DNA of 36,244 bases from an uncultured Clostridia bacterium (GCA_945876755.1 CAMCPM010000018.1:1-36244); one strand, 5' to 3'. Shown: positions 17,075 through 26,104, counted from the first letter of the stretch. Numbers and translations are program-made. Notes: generated by a model not told the origin, from the sequence alone.

Positions 17075-17227
17075 TGGTTTTCCTCCCCTCTTGATTTACG
17101 AGGCAAGATGCACGGGAGAATAAGCTCCCGAACATTCCTCTTTATGATTCAATGAGCCAGCCCCAGGGGCTGGACGCATATCCGCCGGATTGCTCCTGTA
17201 CGGATACACATTAATAAATTTGAAATA
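17075..17227 (-). promoter_or_regulatory. Structured rplB-rpsS spacer with stable hairpins
   Basis: No gene is present. Two strong inverted repeats are visible: CGGGAG (17113-17118) with CTCCCG (17125-17130), and CCAGCCCC (17157-17164) with GGGGCTGG (17166-17173). A weaker ATCCG/CGGAT pair lies between 17178 and 17205. No T-run follows on the minus strand, so these are not clear terminators. They may mark mRNA processing or binding of a ribosomal protein, which is inference. Confidence 0.6.
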
Positions 17228-18061
17228 TTACTTGCCGTTTCTGCGCTTAACAATGAACTTGTCGGTTCTGTTGTGCTGCTTTCTGGTCTTGTAACCGAGA
17301 GCAGGCTTGCCCCAAGGAGTAACAGGTCCGGGACGACCAACAGGAGACTTACCTTCACCACCACCGTGAGGGTGATCGCAGGGGTTCATGACAGAACCAC
17401 GAACGGTAGGTCTGATACCAAGGTGACGAGTTCTGCCGGCTTTACCGAGGCTTACGTTCTCGTGGTCGATGTTTGAAACCTGACCGATAGAAGCCATACA
17501 GTTAGCAGGGATCTTTCTCATTTCGCCGGAAGGAAGTCTTACGAGAACGTAATTGTCTTCCTTACCCATCAGCTGAGCCATGTTGCCGGCTGCACGAACG
17601 AGCTGAGCGCCCTTGCCGGGATAAAGCTCGATGTTGTGGATGAAAGTACCCACAGGGATATCGGAAAGTGCAAGTGCATTACCGGGCTTGATGTCTGCGT
17701 GAGCGCCGCTTGTAACAACGTCGCCGACTGCAAGACCGTTAGGAGCGATAATGTATCTCTTTTCGCCGTCCTCGTACTGAACGAGAGCGATGAAAGCGCT
17801 TCTGTTAGGATCGTACTCAAGAGTAAGAACAGTAGCGTTCATGCCCTGCTTGTCTCTCTTGAAGTCGATAATTCTGTATTTTCTTCTGTTTCCGCCGCCT
17901 CTGTGACGAACGGTGATTCTGCCGTAGCTGTTTCTGCCGGCTGTCTTTTTCATGGGAGCGAGAAGGCTCTTCTCAGGCTCAACCTTAGAAAGGCAGCTGA
18001 AATCAGTAACAGTCATCTGACGTCTTGAAGGCGTCGTAGGCTTATATGATTTAATTGCCAT
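17228..18061 (-). CDS. rplB: 50S ribosomal protein L2
   Basis: L2 is essential for subunit association and peptidyl-transferase activity. The 277-residue protein has the start [17 protein letters not shown], the RNA-binding [20 protein letters not shown], and the C-terminal [20 protein letters not shown] segment with the conserved His near the catalytic centre. It follows rplW after a 95-base spacer containing a small hairpin (ACGC AAAA GCGT, 18129-18140). Confidence 0.98.
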   Translation of the reverse strand: MAIKSYKPTTPSRRQMTVTDFSCLSKVEPEKSLLAPMKKTAGRNSYGRITVRHRGGGNRRKYRIIDFKRDKQGMNATVLTLEYDPNRSAFIALVQYEDGEKRYIIAPNGLAVGDVVTSGAHADIKPGNALALSDIPVGTFIHNIELYPGKGAQLVRAAGNMAQLMGKEDNYVLVRLPSGEMRKIPANCMASIGQVSNIDHENVSLGKAGRTRHLGIRPTVRGSVMNPCDHPHGGGEGKSPVGRPGPVTPWGKPALGYKTRKQHNRTDKFIVKRRNGK

Positions 18062-18156
18062 TGCAGTTCATCTCCTTATAATATTTTGCGATGTTTTGCG
18101 GAAGCTGTCCCTTCCATACTTACCCGTTACGCAAAAGCGTATTATACGGAGTAAAC

Positions 18157-18447
18157 TTACATCATGCCGTCGAAGAATTCGATGGTCTTTGAACCCTCAG
18201 CAAGAGTAACAACAGCCTTTTTCCAGTTGGGAGTGAAGCCTCTGTTCATACCCATTCTCTTAGCGCGTCCTCTTACATTCATGGTATTTACCTTAGCAAC
18301 CTTAACGCCGAAAAGCTCTTCAACAGCCTTAGCGATCTCGATCTTGTTAGCGTTCTTGGCAACCTTAAAGGTGTACTTGTTTTCCTGAAGGCCTTCCATG
18401 CTCTTTTCGGTGATGATAGGCTTGATTACAATATCCTGTGCAATCAT
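18157..18447 (-). CDS. rplW: 50S ribosomal protein L23
   Basis: L23 is the main docking site for trigger factor and signal recognition particle at the tunnel exit. The 96-residue protein has [40 protein letters not shown] and a basic loop [20 protein letters not shown]. Its start overlaps the rplD stop by one base. Confidence 0.98.
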   Translation of the reverse strand: MIAQDIVIKPIITEKSMEGLQENKYTFKVAKNANKIEIAKAVEELFGVKVAKVNTMNVRGRAKRMGMNRGFTPNWKKAVVTLAEGSKTIEFFDGMM

Positions 18448-19073
18448 TATGCGTACACCTCCTCAATTTTAGCAACTGCATCCTTAACAACGATGAACTT
18501 GTCATAGTTGAGGATGTCGTATACATTGATCGTATTTACAAGAGCTGTCTTAACGCCGGGGATGTTAGCAGCGCTCTTGATAACGAAGCTGTTAACTTCA
18601 GGCATTACGATGAGAGCCTTGCTGCCCTCAGCCTCAACAGCCTTGAGCATTGCAGTGATAGTCTTAGTCTTGTACTCGTTCATTGTGATGGAGTCGAGAA
18701 CAATAAGATTGTTGTCGAGAACCTTTGTAGAAAGAGCAGACTTCATAGCAAGTCTCTTGAGCTTCTTGTTAACTGTGAAACGGTAGCTTCTGGGCTTAGG
18801 TCCGAGAGCGATACCGCCGTGTGTCCACTGAGGAGCGCGTGTAGAACCCTGTCTTGCGTGGCCTGTGCCCTTCTGTCTCCAGGGCTTTCTGCCGCCGCCG
18901 CTTACCTCTGTGCGTGTAAGAGTGGACTGTGTACCCTGTCTCTGATTAGCGAGATAGTTTACAACCATAGTGTGCATAGCAGACTCGTTTGGAGTGATAC
19001 CGAAAACAGCGTCGGACAGCTCAATGCTGGAAACCTCTTTACCTGCCATATCCAGAACTTTAATATTAGGCAT
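18447..19073 (-). CDS. rplD: 50S ribosomal protein L4
   Basis: L4 lines the exit tunnel. In Escherichia coli it also represses the S10 operon by acting on the leader mRNA; the leader here is a candidate for a similar but unproven control. The 208-residue protein has the long loop [20 protein letters not shown] that reaches into the tunnel, then [17 protein letters not shown] and the C-terminal helix region. It follows rplC by 18 bases. Confidence 0.98.
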   Translation of the reverse strand: MPNIKVLDMAGKEVSSIELSDAVFGITPNESAMHTMVVNYLANQRQGTQSTLTRTEVSGGGRKPWRQKGTGHARQGSTRAPQWTHGGIALGPKPRSYRFTVNKKLKRLAMKSALSTKVLDNNLIVLDSITMNEYKTKTITAMLKAVEAEGSKALIVMPEVNSFVIKSAANIPGVKTALVNTINVYDILNYDKFIVVKDAVAKIEEVYA

Positions 19074-19091
19074 TACTGCTTCCTCCTTCCA

Positions 19092-19733
19092 TTAAGCCTT
19101 TTTCTTTACGCAGTCGCAAATGGTAACGATACCGTTCTTAGGACCGGGAATAGCGCCCTTGACTGCGATAAGATTGTTTTCTGCGTCAACCTTGACAACC
19201 TCAAGATTCTGCACGGTAACCTTCTCATTACCCATCTGACCGGGAAGAGCCTTACCCTTGAAAATACGGGAAGGTGAGGAGCAAGCGCCCATGGAGCCTG
19301 CGTGTCTGTGAACAGGACCAGTACCGTGAGTTTCCTTCAGTCTTGCATTGTTGTTTCTCTTGATCGTACCCTGGAAGCCCTTACCCTTTGAAGTACCGGA
19401 AACATCAACGATGTCACCTACTTCAAAAGTGTCAGCCTTCAGAACAGTGCCGACCTCCATAGCCTCAGCGCCGTCGAGTCTGAACTCCTTGAGAGTTCTC
19501 TTAACTGCAACGTCAGCCTTAGCGAAATGACCCTTGATAGGCTTGTTAGCAAGCTTCTCTCTCAGGTCGCCGAAGCCGAGCTGAACTGCGCTGTAGCCGT
19601 CGTTCTCAACAGTTTTCTTCTGAACGACAACGCAGGGGCCGACTTCTACAACAGTCAAGGGAATAACCTTGTTTGTTGCTTCATCGAAAATCTGTGTCAT
19701 ACCGATTTTCTTGCCGATGAGTGCCTTTGTCAT
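19092..19733 (-). CDS. rplC: 50S ribosomal protein L3
   Basis: L3 is an early-assembly protein whose loop reaches the peptidyl-transferase centre. The 213-residue protein has [39 protein letters not shown] and [19 protein letters not shown]. It follows rpsJ after 84 bases containing a perfect GTTGCG/CGCAAC hairpin (19757-19772). Confidence 0.98.
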   Translation of the reverse strand: MTKALIGKKIGMTQIFDEATNKVIPLTVVEVGPCVVVQKKTVENDGYSAVQLGFGDLREKLANKPIKGHFAKADVAVKRTLKEFRLDGAEAMEVGTVLKADTFEVGDIVDVSGTSKGKGFQGTIKRNNNARLKETHGTGPVHRHAGSMGACSSPSRIFKGKALPGQMGNEKVTVQNLEVVKVDAENNLIAVKGAIPGPKNGIVTICDCVKKKA

Positions 19734-19817
19734 ACTTTTTCCTCCTTTGGTTATTGGTTGCGTTTCCGCAACATGACCTGCCGGTTTCCGTTTTTGGGAA
19801 ATGGTAAGCGTTTAATC

Positions 19818-20132
19818 TTACTTGATTTCCATTACAACGTCAACGCCCGCAGGAAGTTCAAGACCCTGCAGTGCCTCAACAGACTTGTCAGACGGTCTGA
19901 TAACGTCGATAAGTCTCTTGTGGGTTCTGAGCTCAAACTGCTCACGGCTGTCCTTATACTTGTGTACAGCACGGAGAATAGTGATGATCTCCTTGTCTGT
20001 AGGAAGTGGGATAGGACCGCTTACTCTTGCACCGCTGCGCTTAGCTGCCTCAACGATTTTAGCTGCTGCTGCATCAACGACTGCATGGTCGTAACCTTTG
20101 ATTCTGATTCTGATTTTTTCATTGACTGCCAT
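19818..20132 (-). CDS. rpsJ: 30S ribosomal protein S10
   Basis: S10 is in the 30S head; with NusB it also serves in transcription antitermination. The 104-residue protein has [40 protein letters not shown] and [20 protein letters not shown]. It is the first gene of the cluster. AGGAGG lies eight bases before ATG 20132. It is preceded by a leader of about 370 bases and a strong promoter. Confidence 0.98.
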   Translation of the reverse strand: MAVNEKIRIRIKGYDHAVVDAAAAKIVEAAKRSGARVSGPIPLPTDKEIITILRAVHKYKDSREQFELRTHKRLIDVIRPSDKSVEALQGLELPAGVDVVMEIK

Positions 20133-20213
20133 TTAAATCGCCTCCTAATTGATCTCTGATGATGTTTTCGGGGACGAGGTTCGTGATAACTGTATTTAAG
20201 GACTTTCCGCTTT

Positions 20214-20229
20214 ACACGCCTCCGTGTGT
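20214..20229 (-). repeat. 16-bp hairpin repeat, copy 2 (S10 leader)
   Basis: Identical to 14722-14737, with similar flanks (CGA then A or T before ACACAC on the minus strand). It lies just downstream of the leader attenuator and about 80 bases before rpsJ. It is followed by GTG and an immediate stop codon (TAA). Confidence 0.85.
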
Positions 20230-20246
20230 TTCGCATCAAGCCTATT

Positions 20247-20277
20247 AAAAAACCCGAAAAACAAGCTGTTTTCCGAG
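20247..20277 (-). terminator. Candidate attenuator in the S10 leader
   Basis: Minus-strand RNA pairs 20277-20267 (CUCGGAAAACA) with 20263-20253 (UGUUUUUCGGG), an 11-base stem including two G-U pairs, followed directly by six U (20252-20247). It sits about 230 bases into the leader and 115 bases before rpsJ, so it would stop transcription before the operon unless overridden. Confidence 0.7.
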
Positions 20278-20509
20278 TACGTCCAAACACAAAGCTTACC
20301 TTTGGGAAGACACAGGACTCCCCACGGTTTAAGCACACACAGTGTCCGATATCACAGCCGCCCGGCTCGAAGCCGAACATACTCCACGGAAATTCCCTTA
20401 CAAACCGTAAGCAACCTTCCGCTTCCTCGCAAAAACATATATAAAGCGCGGCGAAATCAGCCGCCGCACTAACAGTTAAATATATAACTGCCGCAGTCAC
20501 GCAAGTAAT

Positions 20510-20538
20510 ATTATAACATCAACCCCCTGCAATTGCAA
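20510..20538 (-). promoter_or_regulatory. Strong promoter of the S10-spc-alpha cluster
   Basis: Minus strand: TTGCAA (20533-20538), a 17-base spacer, TATAAT (20510-20515). Directly upstream is an A/T-rich tract (20546-20590) suited to an UP element bound by the alpha C-terminal domain. A 24-base near-perfect palindrome (20521-20544, 11 of 12 pairs) covers the -35 and most of the spacer, so an operator is possible. Confidence 0.82.
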
Positions 20539-20672
20539 GGGGTTGAGAAAATTTTTATAAAATTTCGGCATAGAATTTAAAAGAATTTTTATCCGCATTT
20601 TTGTGCATTTTCACAATACTTCAAATCTGCCGTATAAACCGCTTAAAACGGGGTATACTATATAAAATATGG

Positions 20673-21896
20673 TCAGCTTTCATACTCGATAATAAACGTC
20701 AGTATGCGGTACTGCGCATAATATCCTGTCCAGCTCAGCTTAATGTTCTCACCGCATTCCGACCTGACCTTCTCAATTACCGGAGTAAACAGCTCCTCAT
20801 TTTCTAAGTCTGCCTCCGAAGCCAGATACAGGTCCGTAGTATCAAACTTCACCATCGCACCGGAGCTGCGGCTTTTCACCGCACTTATAATAGCATTTTC
20901 CGAAGCAGTAAGAAGTTCTTCTCTGCTGCTTACGTCAGCACCCTCGCGCACGAAGTAATTCTCCTCAATACCGTAAGCCTTAGGCGCTTCGGCAGGATAA
21001 TTCCATATCTTGTGATTATTTTCAATAACGGAATCCGTCACCATAAAATACTGATAAAGAATAACATCGGGATAAAGCTTGTGCAGCTCGTCATCCGACT
21101 TGTCCCAGGTCACATCCACATGATACCAGTTTCCGCCCAGCTTGACCATGTTCCATGTGTGAGGTACATAAGTCTCACCTGTAACAATAACATTTTCAAT
21201 GCCGACAAGATTGCACAGATAAGAAAACGCCTTTGTGTAGCCCTCGCACAGCGCCTTTTTACGGACAAGCGCACCATAGACCGTGTCCGCGTAGTCATAG
21301 GAAGCGTCAGTCTCACAGTTGAGAATAAGATAATCATGAAAAAATTTCAGCTTTTCATAATCGTCCATCTCCGGAGTAAGCTGCGCAATTATCTCCTTGG
21401 CAGCCTTTTCGGCAGCCATATTCATGCTGCTTATCTCATCTGCCGAAAGACGGTAAGTAAAAAGCACCTCAAACTCCTGCGCCGAACCGTTATAATCAAG
21501 ACTCCTTCCCGAAACATGGGGATAAGCAAGCTGCTCAAGGCGTATAGTCTCAAGTATCTTCTGATATACCGCCGAATCCACCAGCAGGGGAGCCTTTGAC
21601 TTCAGTCTGCCCAGACTTTCCTTTACAGAATCATATACCTCACGCTCTTCATCGCTGAGTTCATATCTGCTGTAATAATCCGTCACCATTCCTTCGGGAA
21701 TATAGAAATCCGCATAATCGTAGCTGTTTTTTTCGGGAACATCAAGATTTTCCTCCGAAATACACACTCCGTTTGAAAAGACCCTGTATTCGCCGTCAGT
21801 ACCGTCTTTAACGCCGGAGCTGTCCGAACCGTTACGGGAGCAGCCTGTCAGCAGAAGCGCCGCCATAACCGCCGCCATAAAACCGCGCCTATGCAA
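20673..21896 (-). CDS. Transglutaminase-like lipoprotein 1
   Basis: A probable exported lipoprotein of 407 residues with a transglutaminase-core (papain-like) domain. The signal is short and ends in LLLTGC, lipidated Cys at residue 19. The triad is Cys217 (CEGYTKAF), His246 (HTWN) and Asp261 (VDVTW), so it is probably catalytic: either protein crosslinking or, as in many bacterial members, peptide hydrolysis. Upstream of the core is the YELSDEEREVYD module shared with its four paralogues; downstream is the shared ENYFVREG region. A longer frame starts at GTG 21929, but a promoter predicted at 21921-21949 would begin transcription downstream of it, and AAGGGGG lies eight bases before TTG 21896, so TTG is preferred. 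It is the last gene of the array and the most diverged. Confidence 0.85.
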   Translation of the reverse strand: MHRRGFMAAVMAALLLTGCSRNGSDSSGVKDGTDGEYRVFSNGVCISEENLDVPEKNSYDYADFYIPEGMVTDYYSRYELSDEEREVYDSVKESLGRLKSKAPLLVDSAVYQKILETIRLEQLAYPHVSGRSLDYNGSAQEFEVLFTYRLSADEISSMNMAAEKAAKEIIAQLTPEMDDYEKLKFFHDYLILNCETDASYDYADTVYGALVRKKALCEGYTKAFSYLCNLVGIENVIVTGETYVPHTWNMVKLGGNWYHVDVTWDKSDDELHKLYPDVILYQYFMVTDSVIENNHKIWNYPAEAPKAYGIEENYFVREGADVSSREELLTASENAIISAVKSRSSGAMVKFDTTDLYLASEADLENEELFTPVIEKVRSECGENIKLSWTGYYAQYRILTFIIEYES

Positions 21897-21920
21897 TTTC
21901 CATACCCCCTTCCGGAGAAC

Positions 21921-21949
21921 ATTATACACTGTTAATCAATATACTTCAA
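21921..21949 (-). promoter_or_regulatory. Internal promoter before the last transglutaminase-like gene
   Basis: Minus strand: TTGAAG (21944-21949), a 17-base spacer, TATAAT (21921-21926). It overlaps the 3' end of the preceding gene, with the predicted transcription start only about 18 bases before the TTG start at 21896. It suggests this gene can be expressed separately. Confidence 0.6.
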
Positions 21950-23503
21950 AAACAGCTTTATAACCATCGAGGTATCGTCCTGACTGTAATTTATCGCATT
22001 GCAGTCATATTTGTTTGCCGCCTCGGAAAGAGTCTCCTCAAAAATACCGATAGCCTGCTTTTCGGCAGCCCCGAAAAGCCTTGCCGTAGCGTCCTCATAA
22101 AGCTCTCTGTTAGAGCATTTGACCTGAATGACCATTTCCTTGTTCTGAGAGCATTTGATTATCTGATTTTTAATCATCTGTCTTACATCGTCCCAGCTGT
22201 CAGCAACAAGACCGTTTTTAACATAGTAGCTGCAATCCTCCGAAATAGCCTTCGGATAGGAATATATCTGGGGATAAACCGTCCTTGTAGAAGAAAGCAT
22301 TTCGTCGGGAACACAGAAATAATCATATCTTACATAGCTTCCCACAACCGAATCGGTGACTGCATAGGTAACATCAATATTATACCACTGACCGTCTATT
22401 TTCACCATATTCCACATATGTGGCTGACCGTCAGCGTCGCCGGTAACGGTTATCGTCTCAATGCCGACCTTGTCACACAGATAAGAAAACGCCTTAGAAT
22501 ATCCGCCGCAGATAGCCCTTTTGTCCGCAAAAACACCGTAAATGTCACGGCAGTTTTTGGCGCTTTCATCGTAAACGACATTTTCCGCAAGATAGTCATA
22601 AAAAAGCTTGACCTTGTCGTAATCCGTCATTTCGGGAGTTATCATGCCGATTATCTTGTCAGTCTCGGCGTCGATCTCCTTCTGCATCTTCAAGGTTTCC
22701 GCCTCGCTGTACTTATAAAAGATGACAGCCGAAGCGATATGTTTTGTCGCCGAATTAACAGCATACTGCATTTTCGTATCAATATAGAAAAGAGAGTGTT
22801 CATCGTTGTATATCTGCTGATAAACCTCGCAGTAATCCTCCGCTTTGACCTCCATAAGAGTCGAGATAGGCACATTGGTATTGTAATGTTCAACGGCAGT
22901 TATTATTGCATCATAGATATAAAGCTGCTTTTCGTTGAGCTGATTATAGCTGTAAGGCCGTTCTATCTCTCTTTCACCGGAAAGCTTGACGACCTCATAT
23001 TCCGGCTCTTCCTCATCGTCAACGGTACTGTCCGATTCCTTGCTCAGAACGCTTTCCGACTTTTTATCCGTACCGGAAGAAGAGCTGTCCGTACTTTTAT
23101 CCGAAGAGGAAGAAGCCGTGACTGTCGTTGTCTCTGATACCGAAGCCGACGGTTCAAGAGCCGTAGTGCTTGTAAATTCCGATATAGGAACATTGGGAAC
23201 GTCCGGAACGGTAGAAACTTCCGATTCCGCAGACTGATCCGAACTCATCGTAGTCGTGGTGGCAAGCTCGGGAGTAGTCTCCGAAGCAGCCGTGCGCTTG
23301 GTTTTCTCGGTAGTAACAATAGTTACGGGAGCAGTGCTTTCCGTTGTTTCCTCCGTCTCATAAGAAACGGTAGGGGAGGAAGCACCGGTCGCAGGCATCG
23401 GCAGACCTTCGTCAGGAAGCCGTCCGTCGTCTCTGCACCCCGATGTAACAGCCGCAGTGAAAAGGATTGCCGCCGTAAAAATTATCTGCTTGAATTTATT
23501 CAT
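21932..23503 (-). CDS. Transglutaminase-like lipoprotein 2 with long Ser/Thr linker
   Basis: A 523-residue probable lipoprotein. The signal ends in VTSGC, lipidated Cys at residue 23. Residues 30-165 are a Ser/Thr/Glu-rich low-complexity linker that would extend the enzyme away from the membrane. The common YSYNQLNEKQLYIYDAI module starts near residue 184. The transglutaminase core has Cys332 (CGGYSKAF), His362 (HMWN) and Asp377 (IDVTY; Tyr replaces the usual Trp). The post-core SYYVKNGL element is present. ATG 23503 is chosen over TTG 23512 because GGAG lies 11 bases before the ATG but only two before the TTG. Substrate is unknown. Confidence 0.88.
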   Translation of the reverse strand: MNKFKQIIFTAAILFTAAVTSGCRDDGRLPDEGLPMPATGASSPTVSYETEETTESTAPVTIVTTEKTKRTAASETTPELATTTTMSSDQSAESEVSTVPDVPNVPISEFTSTTALEPSASVSETTTVTASSSSDKSTDSSSSGTDKKSESVLSKESDSTVDDEEEPEYEVVKLSGEREIERPYSYNQLNEKQLYIYDAIITAVEHYNTNVPISTLMEVKAEDYCEVYQQIYNDEHSLFYIDTKMQYAVNSATKHIASAVIFYKYSEAETLKMQKEIDAETDKIIGMITPEMTDYDKVKLFYDYLAENVVYDESAKNCRDIYGVFADKRAICGGYSKAFSYLCDKVGIETITVTGDADGQPHMWNMVKIDGQWYNIDVTYAVTDSVVGSYVRYDYFCVPDEMLSSTRTVYPQIYSYPKAISEDCSYYVKNGLVADSWDDVRQMIKNQIIKCSQNKEMVIQVKCSNRELYEDATARLFGAAEKQAIGIFEETLSEAANKYDCNAINYSQDDTSMVIKLFLKYID

Positions 23504-23538
23504 TATAAGCAATTCTCCTTCTGCGCCTAAACAGAGCG

Positions 23539-24690
23539 TTATTCATCATCATATTCGTATATCAGCGAGATATGCACAATATGCATATCATCGTTATTAT
23601 GCTTGTACGCCGAGCGTATTTTCGTTCCGTATTTGCCGTTGATGTCCTCGATTATCTTTTTCATTTCGCCGCTGTCGAAAAGTCTTGCCATAGCGGCAAA
23701 ATAAGCGTCCTCATCAGAAAAGCGTATCTCAGCCTCACGCCGACCCGAAAGCCCTGCGGATTTTATCTGTTCCGCAATAGCCTCAGTACCCTCGGCAGGA
23801 CTGTCAAAAAGCAACCCATTTGCGGCAAAATAATTAAGCTTGTCCGAATCGCAAACGGGGACTCCGCTGTAAAGCGGATCTGTAAAATGTGTCTTGCCCT
23901 CGATCTCGCTGTCCATTACCAGCAGATAATCGTGACGCACAAAATCGGGATTGTTCTGCTTTATAATAGGGTCATCCCAGGTACAGTCAGCATTGTACCA
24001 TTTTCCGTCAAGCATTATCTTGTTCCATGCATGGGTATCACCTGCGGAATTTGTTCCGCAGACGGTGTAATTCGGTATCCCTGCCTTGTCGCAGAGCAGC
24101 GACATAGCCGCCGCATAGCCCTCGCACTGACCGTATCCCTTTACAAGCACCCCGTAAGCGGAGCTGACGTGTTCTTTTTCGGTTGAAAACGTACAGCCCG
24201 TAACAATCTTATCGTGAAAGAATACCGCCTTTTCAAAATCGTCTGCGTCATCTGGGAGTTCGCCGATTATAGTCGAAGCGGCAAGATCCAGCTCAGCCCG
24301 TTTGACTTCGGCGTCCTCTCTTTCATAAAGATAGTTCAGCCTAAGCACGGTTATCTCCTTGTCGGGAGCGTAAAAAAGGTTGCTCAGCCAGAAATATTTT
24401 CTTTCCTGAGTATACACAAGACTGTATATCCGCCTTGCGTCCTCCCGTGATACAGGAGTGTCAAAGGTAACAAAATCCTCGAAATTCACAACAGCGTCCC
24501 GAAGCTTGTCATAAAGCGCCTTGTCTGGATCCGAAAGCGCCTCGTATACGGGAGAGACAAAATTCTCAAACTGCGGATTTCCGGGAGCTATCACGGAAAC
24601 CTCCGTATCAGCAGGTTCTTCGGAAACTCTCGCACAAGCCGACGCCCCGACAGCAGTACAAAGGAGCAATACCGTAAAAAGCCTTTTCAT
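23539..24690 (-). CDS. Transglutaminase-like lipoprotein 3
   Basis: A 383-residue probable lipoprotein, the most compact of the five. The signal MKRLFTVLLLCTAVGASAC places the lipidated Cys at residue 19 (SAC is a permissive lipobox). There is almost no linker. The shared YEALSDPDKALYDKLRDAV module is followed by the transglutaminase core with Cys189 (CEGYAAAM), His220 (HAWN) and Asp235 (ADCTWDD). The post-core NYFAANGLLFD element is kept. The ribosome binding site is weak, 11 bases after the preceding gene, so translational coupling is likely. Extra cysteines (160s and 211) distinguish it from its neighbours. Confidence 0.88.
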   Translation of the reverse strand: MKRLFTVLLLCTAVGASACARVSEEPADTEVSVIAPGNPQFENFVSPVYEALSDPDKALYDKLRDAVVNFEDFVTFDTPVSREDARRIYSLVYTQERKYFWLSNLFYAPDKEITVLRLNYLYEREDAEVKRAELDLAASTIIGELPDDADDFEKAVFFHDKIVTGCTFSTEKEHVSSAYGVLVKGYGQCEGYAAAMSLLCDKAGIPNYTVCGTNSAGDTHAWNKIMLDGKWYNADCTWDDPIIKQNNPDFVRHDYLLVMDSEIEGKTHFTDPLYSGVPVCDSDKLNYFAANGLLFDSPAEGTEAIAEQIKSAGLSGRREAEIRFSDEDAYFAAMARLFDSGEMKKIIEDINGKYGTKIRSAYKHNNDDMHIVHISLIYEYDDE

Positions 24691-24701
24691 AAAATGACCG
24701 C

Positions 24702-26060
24702 TTATTCGTAAATTACGTTAAATTCAATAAGCATAAGACTTTCGCTGCATTCGTCGCTTACGCCCTTAACGCCGGCAAAGCTCTTTGCATAAGTGTTGTA
24801 ATCCATTCTTGCGGCATAGACCTTGTCATATACATCCTTAGAAGAAACCATTATCTGAGCAGCTCTTGTGCCGTCCTTTGCAGCGCTCTCTATTTCAGCT
24901 CTGATAGCCTTGTCTGCGGACTCAAAATCGCTGTAAACAAGACCGTTCTTCACGAAGTAGTTCTGAGCCGTATCGGTGCAGGCAGGAGGAGTGAAATACT
25001 TGATATACTTTCCGCTTGAAAGCTTCTTTTCGCTGACGTGCATATGAGTAATGTTGTGTATCTGATTGTCTGGCACAAGGAAGAAATTATAGCGAATGTA
25101 CTTGTAGTTGGGGGTTTTGAGAATAGGGTCGTCCCAGGTAGCGTCAAGATTGTACCATGCGCCGTCGACATTTACAACATTCCACGCATGGGACTGACCG
25201 GAAGTTGTTTCGCCGGTTACGACCATGCTTGTAATGCCTGCCTTGTCGCAAAGATACTGCATAGCCTTGGCATAACCTGCGCACTGGATATTTCCCTGCG
25301 CCTCGCCGCTGCCGAAAGCATTATAAATAGTAGCGTTATAGTTGGTTATCTCGTCCTTCAGCTCAAAAGTAGAGTTCAGAACAAGATAATCGTGAAAGAC
25401 CTTGAGCTTTTCAAAGGTAGTAGCTTTGCCGTTAGCCTCGGCAACAAGCTTGTCCGCAACCGCGTCAATAGACTTCTGCATCTCATTGATAGCGTCAGCG
25501 TCCTTGGTAAGATAGAAAAGCTTTCCGACCTTGAGCTTTGCGTTCATATAGAAAAGCTGAGGCTCCTGATTATAAACAAGACCGTATATCTTTGCCCATT
25601 CCTCAAGAGTATAAGCGTCCTCGTCGCATATTTTGTAGCGGAGTCCCTCAATACCTGCAACGATATCGTCATAAAGCTTCTTTTCCTCATCGGTAAGCGT
25701 GGAATAAGCATAGCGCTCACCGTTATTCTGGCTGATATTAAGCTGCGGAGGCGGAGTAGTTCCGGTCATTGCCGCCAGAAGCTCCTCCTCGCTGAGCGTC
25801 TGAGCAGGATCTATCGAAGTTGTTGCAGCAGGTTCTGTAAGAACATCGCCGTTTACGCCTGTAACAGCCTCTCCGTTGTCGTCAGTGACCACAAATGTTC
25901 CGTCGGCAGCAGCGTTTCCGCCGTCCTGACCGCCGATGACGTTTACAGAAGCCGTCGTACCCTCGGCTGAATCGCCTTCATTTTTTCCGCAGCCTGCCGC
26001 AAGCATAGATACTGCCGCAAGCATAGCCACAACAGAATAAAATTTTCTTGTTTTCTTCAT
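24702..26060 (-). CDS. Transglutaminase-like lipoprotein 4
   Basis: A 452-residue probable lipoprotein. The signal ends MLAAGC, lipidated Cys at residue 24. A Gly/Ala/Thr-rich linker spans about 25-105. The shared YAYSTLTDEEKKLYDDI module is followed by NQEPQLFYMN and then the transglutaminase core with Cys260 (CAGYAKAM), His291 (HAWN) and Asp306 (LDATWDD). The NYFVKNGLVYSD post-core element is a clear match to paralogue 2. ATG 26060 with AAAGGA ten bases upstream is preferred over ATG 26069, which is one base from the binding site. The 81-base gap after the preceding gene holds a GC-rich hairpin. Confidence 0.88.
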   Translation of the reverse strand: MKKTRKFYSVVAMLAAVSMLAAGCGKNEGDSAEGTTASVNVIGGQDGGNAAADGTFVVTDDNGEAVTGVNGDVLTEPAATTSIDPAQTLSEEELLAAMTGTTPPPQLNISQNNGERYAYSTLTDEEKKLYDDIVAGIEGLRYKICDEDAYTLEEWAKIYGLVYNQEPQLFYMNAKLKVGKLFYLTKDADAINEMQKSIDAVADKLVAEANGKATTFEKLKVFHDYLVLNSTFELKDEITNYNATIYNAFGSGEAQGNIQCAGYAKAMQYLCDKAGITSMVVTGETTSGQSHAWNVVNVDGAWYNLDATWDDPILKTPNYKYIRYNFFLVPDNQIHNITHMHVSEKKLSSGKYIKYFTPPACTDTAQNYFVKNGLVYSDFESADKAIRAEIESAAKDGTRAAQIMVSSKDVYDKVYAARMDYNTYAKSFAGVKGVSDECSESLMLIEFNVIYE

Positions 26061-26104
26061 AATAAACATATCCTTTCAAGGTATGGAGTTTGCCTGTATG
26101 CGCA

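Larger units (their letters stand above)
20133..20503 (-). promoter_or_regulatory. Long S10-operon leader with several hairpins
   Basis: From the predicted start near 20503 to rpsJ there are about 370 untranslated bases. In RNA order it holds: an AT-rich hairpin (CAGTTA/TAACTG, 20473-20490); a CGGCT-TCG-AGCCG hairpin (20363-20375); a candidate intrinsic terminator (20247-20277); the repeated 16-base hairpin (20214-20229); then the ribosome binding site. No convincing open frame lies inside. Control of the ribosomal operon by attenuation is the natural reading, but the trigger is unknown. Confidence 0.65.

Noticed and set aside
20253-20544. A clear intrinsic terminator for the transglutaminase-like operon on the minus strand
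   Set aside because: The palindrome at 20521-20544 lacks a T-run and overlaps the S10 promoter; the hairpin at 20247-20277 belongs to the S10 leader. The real end of the operon is not evident.
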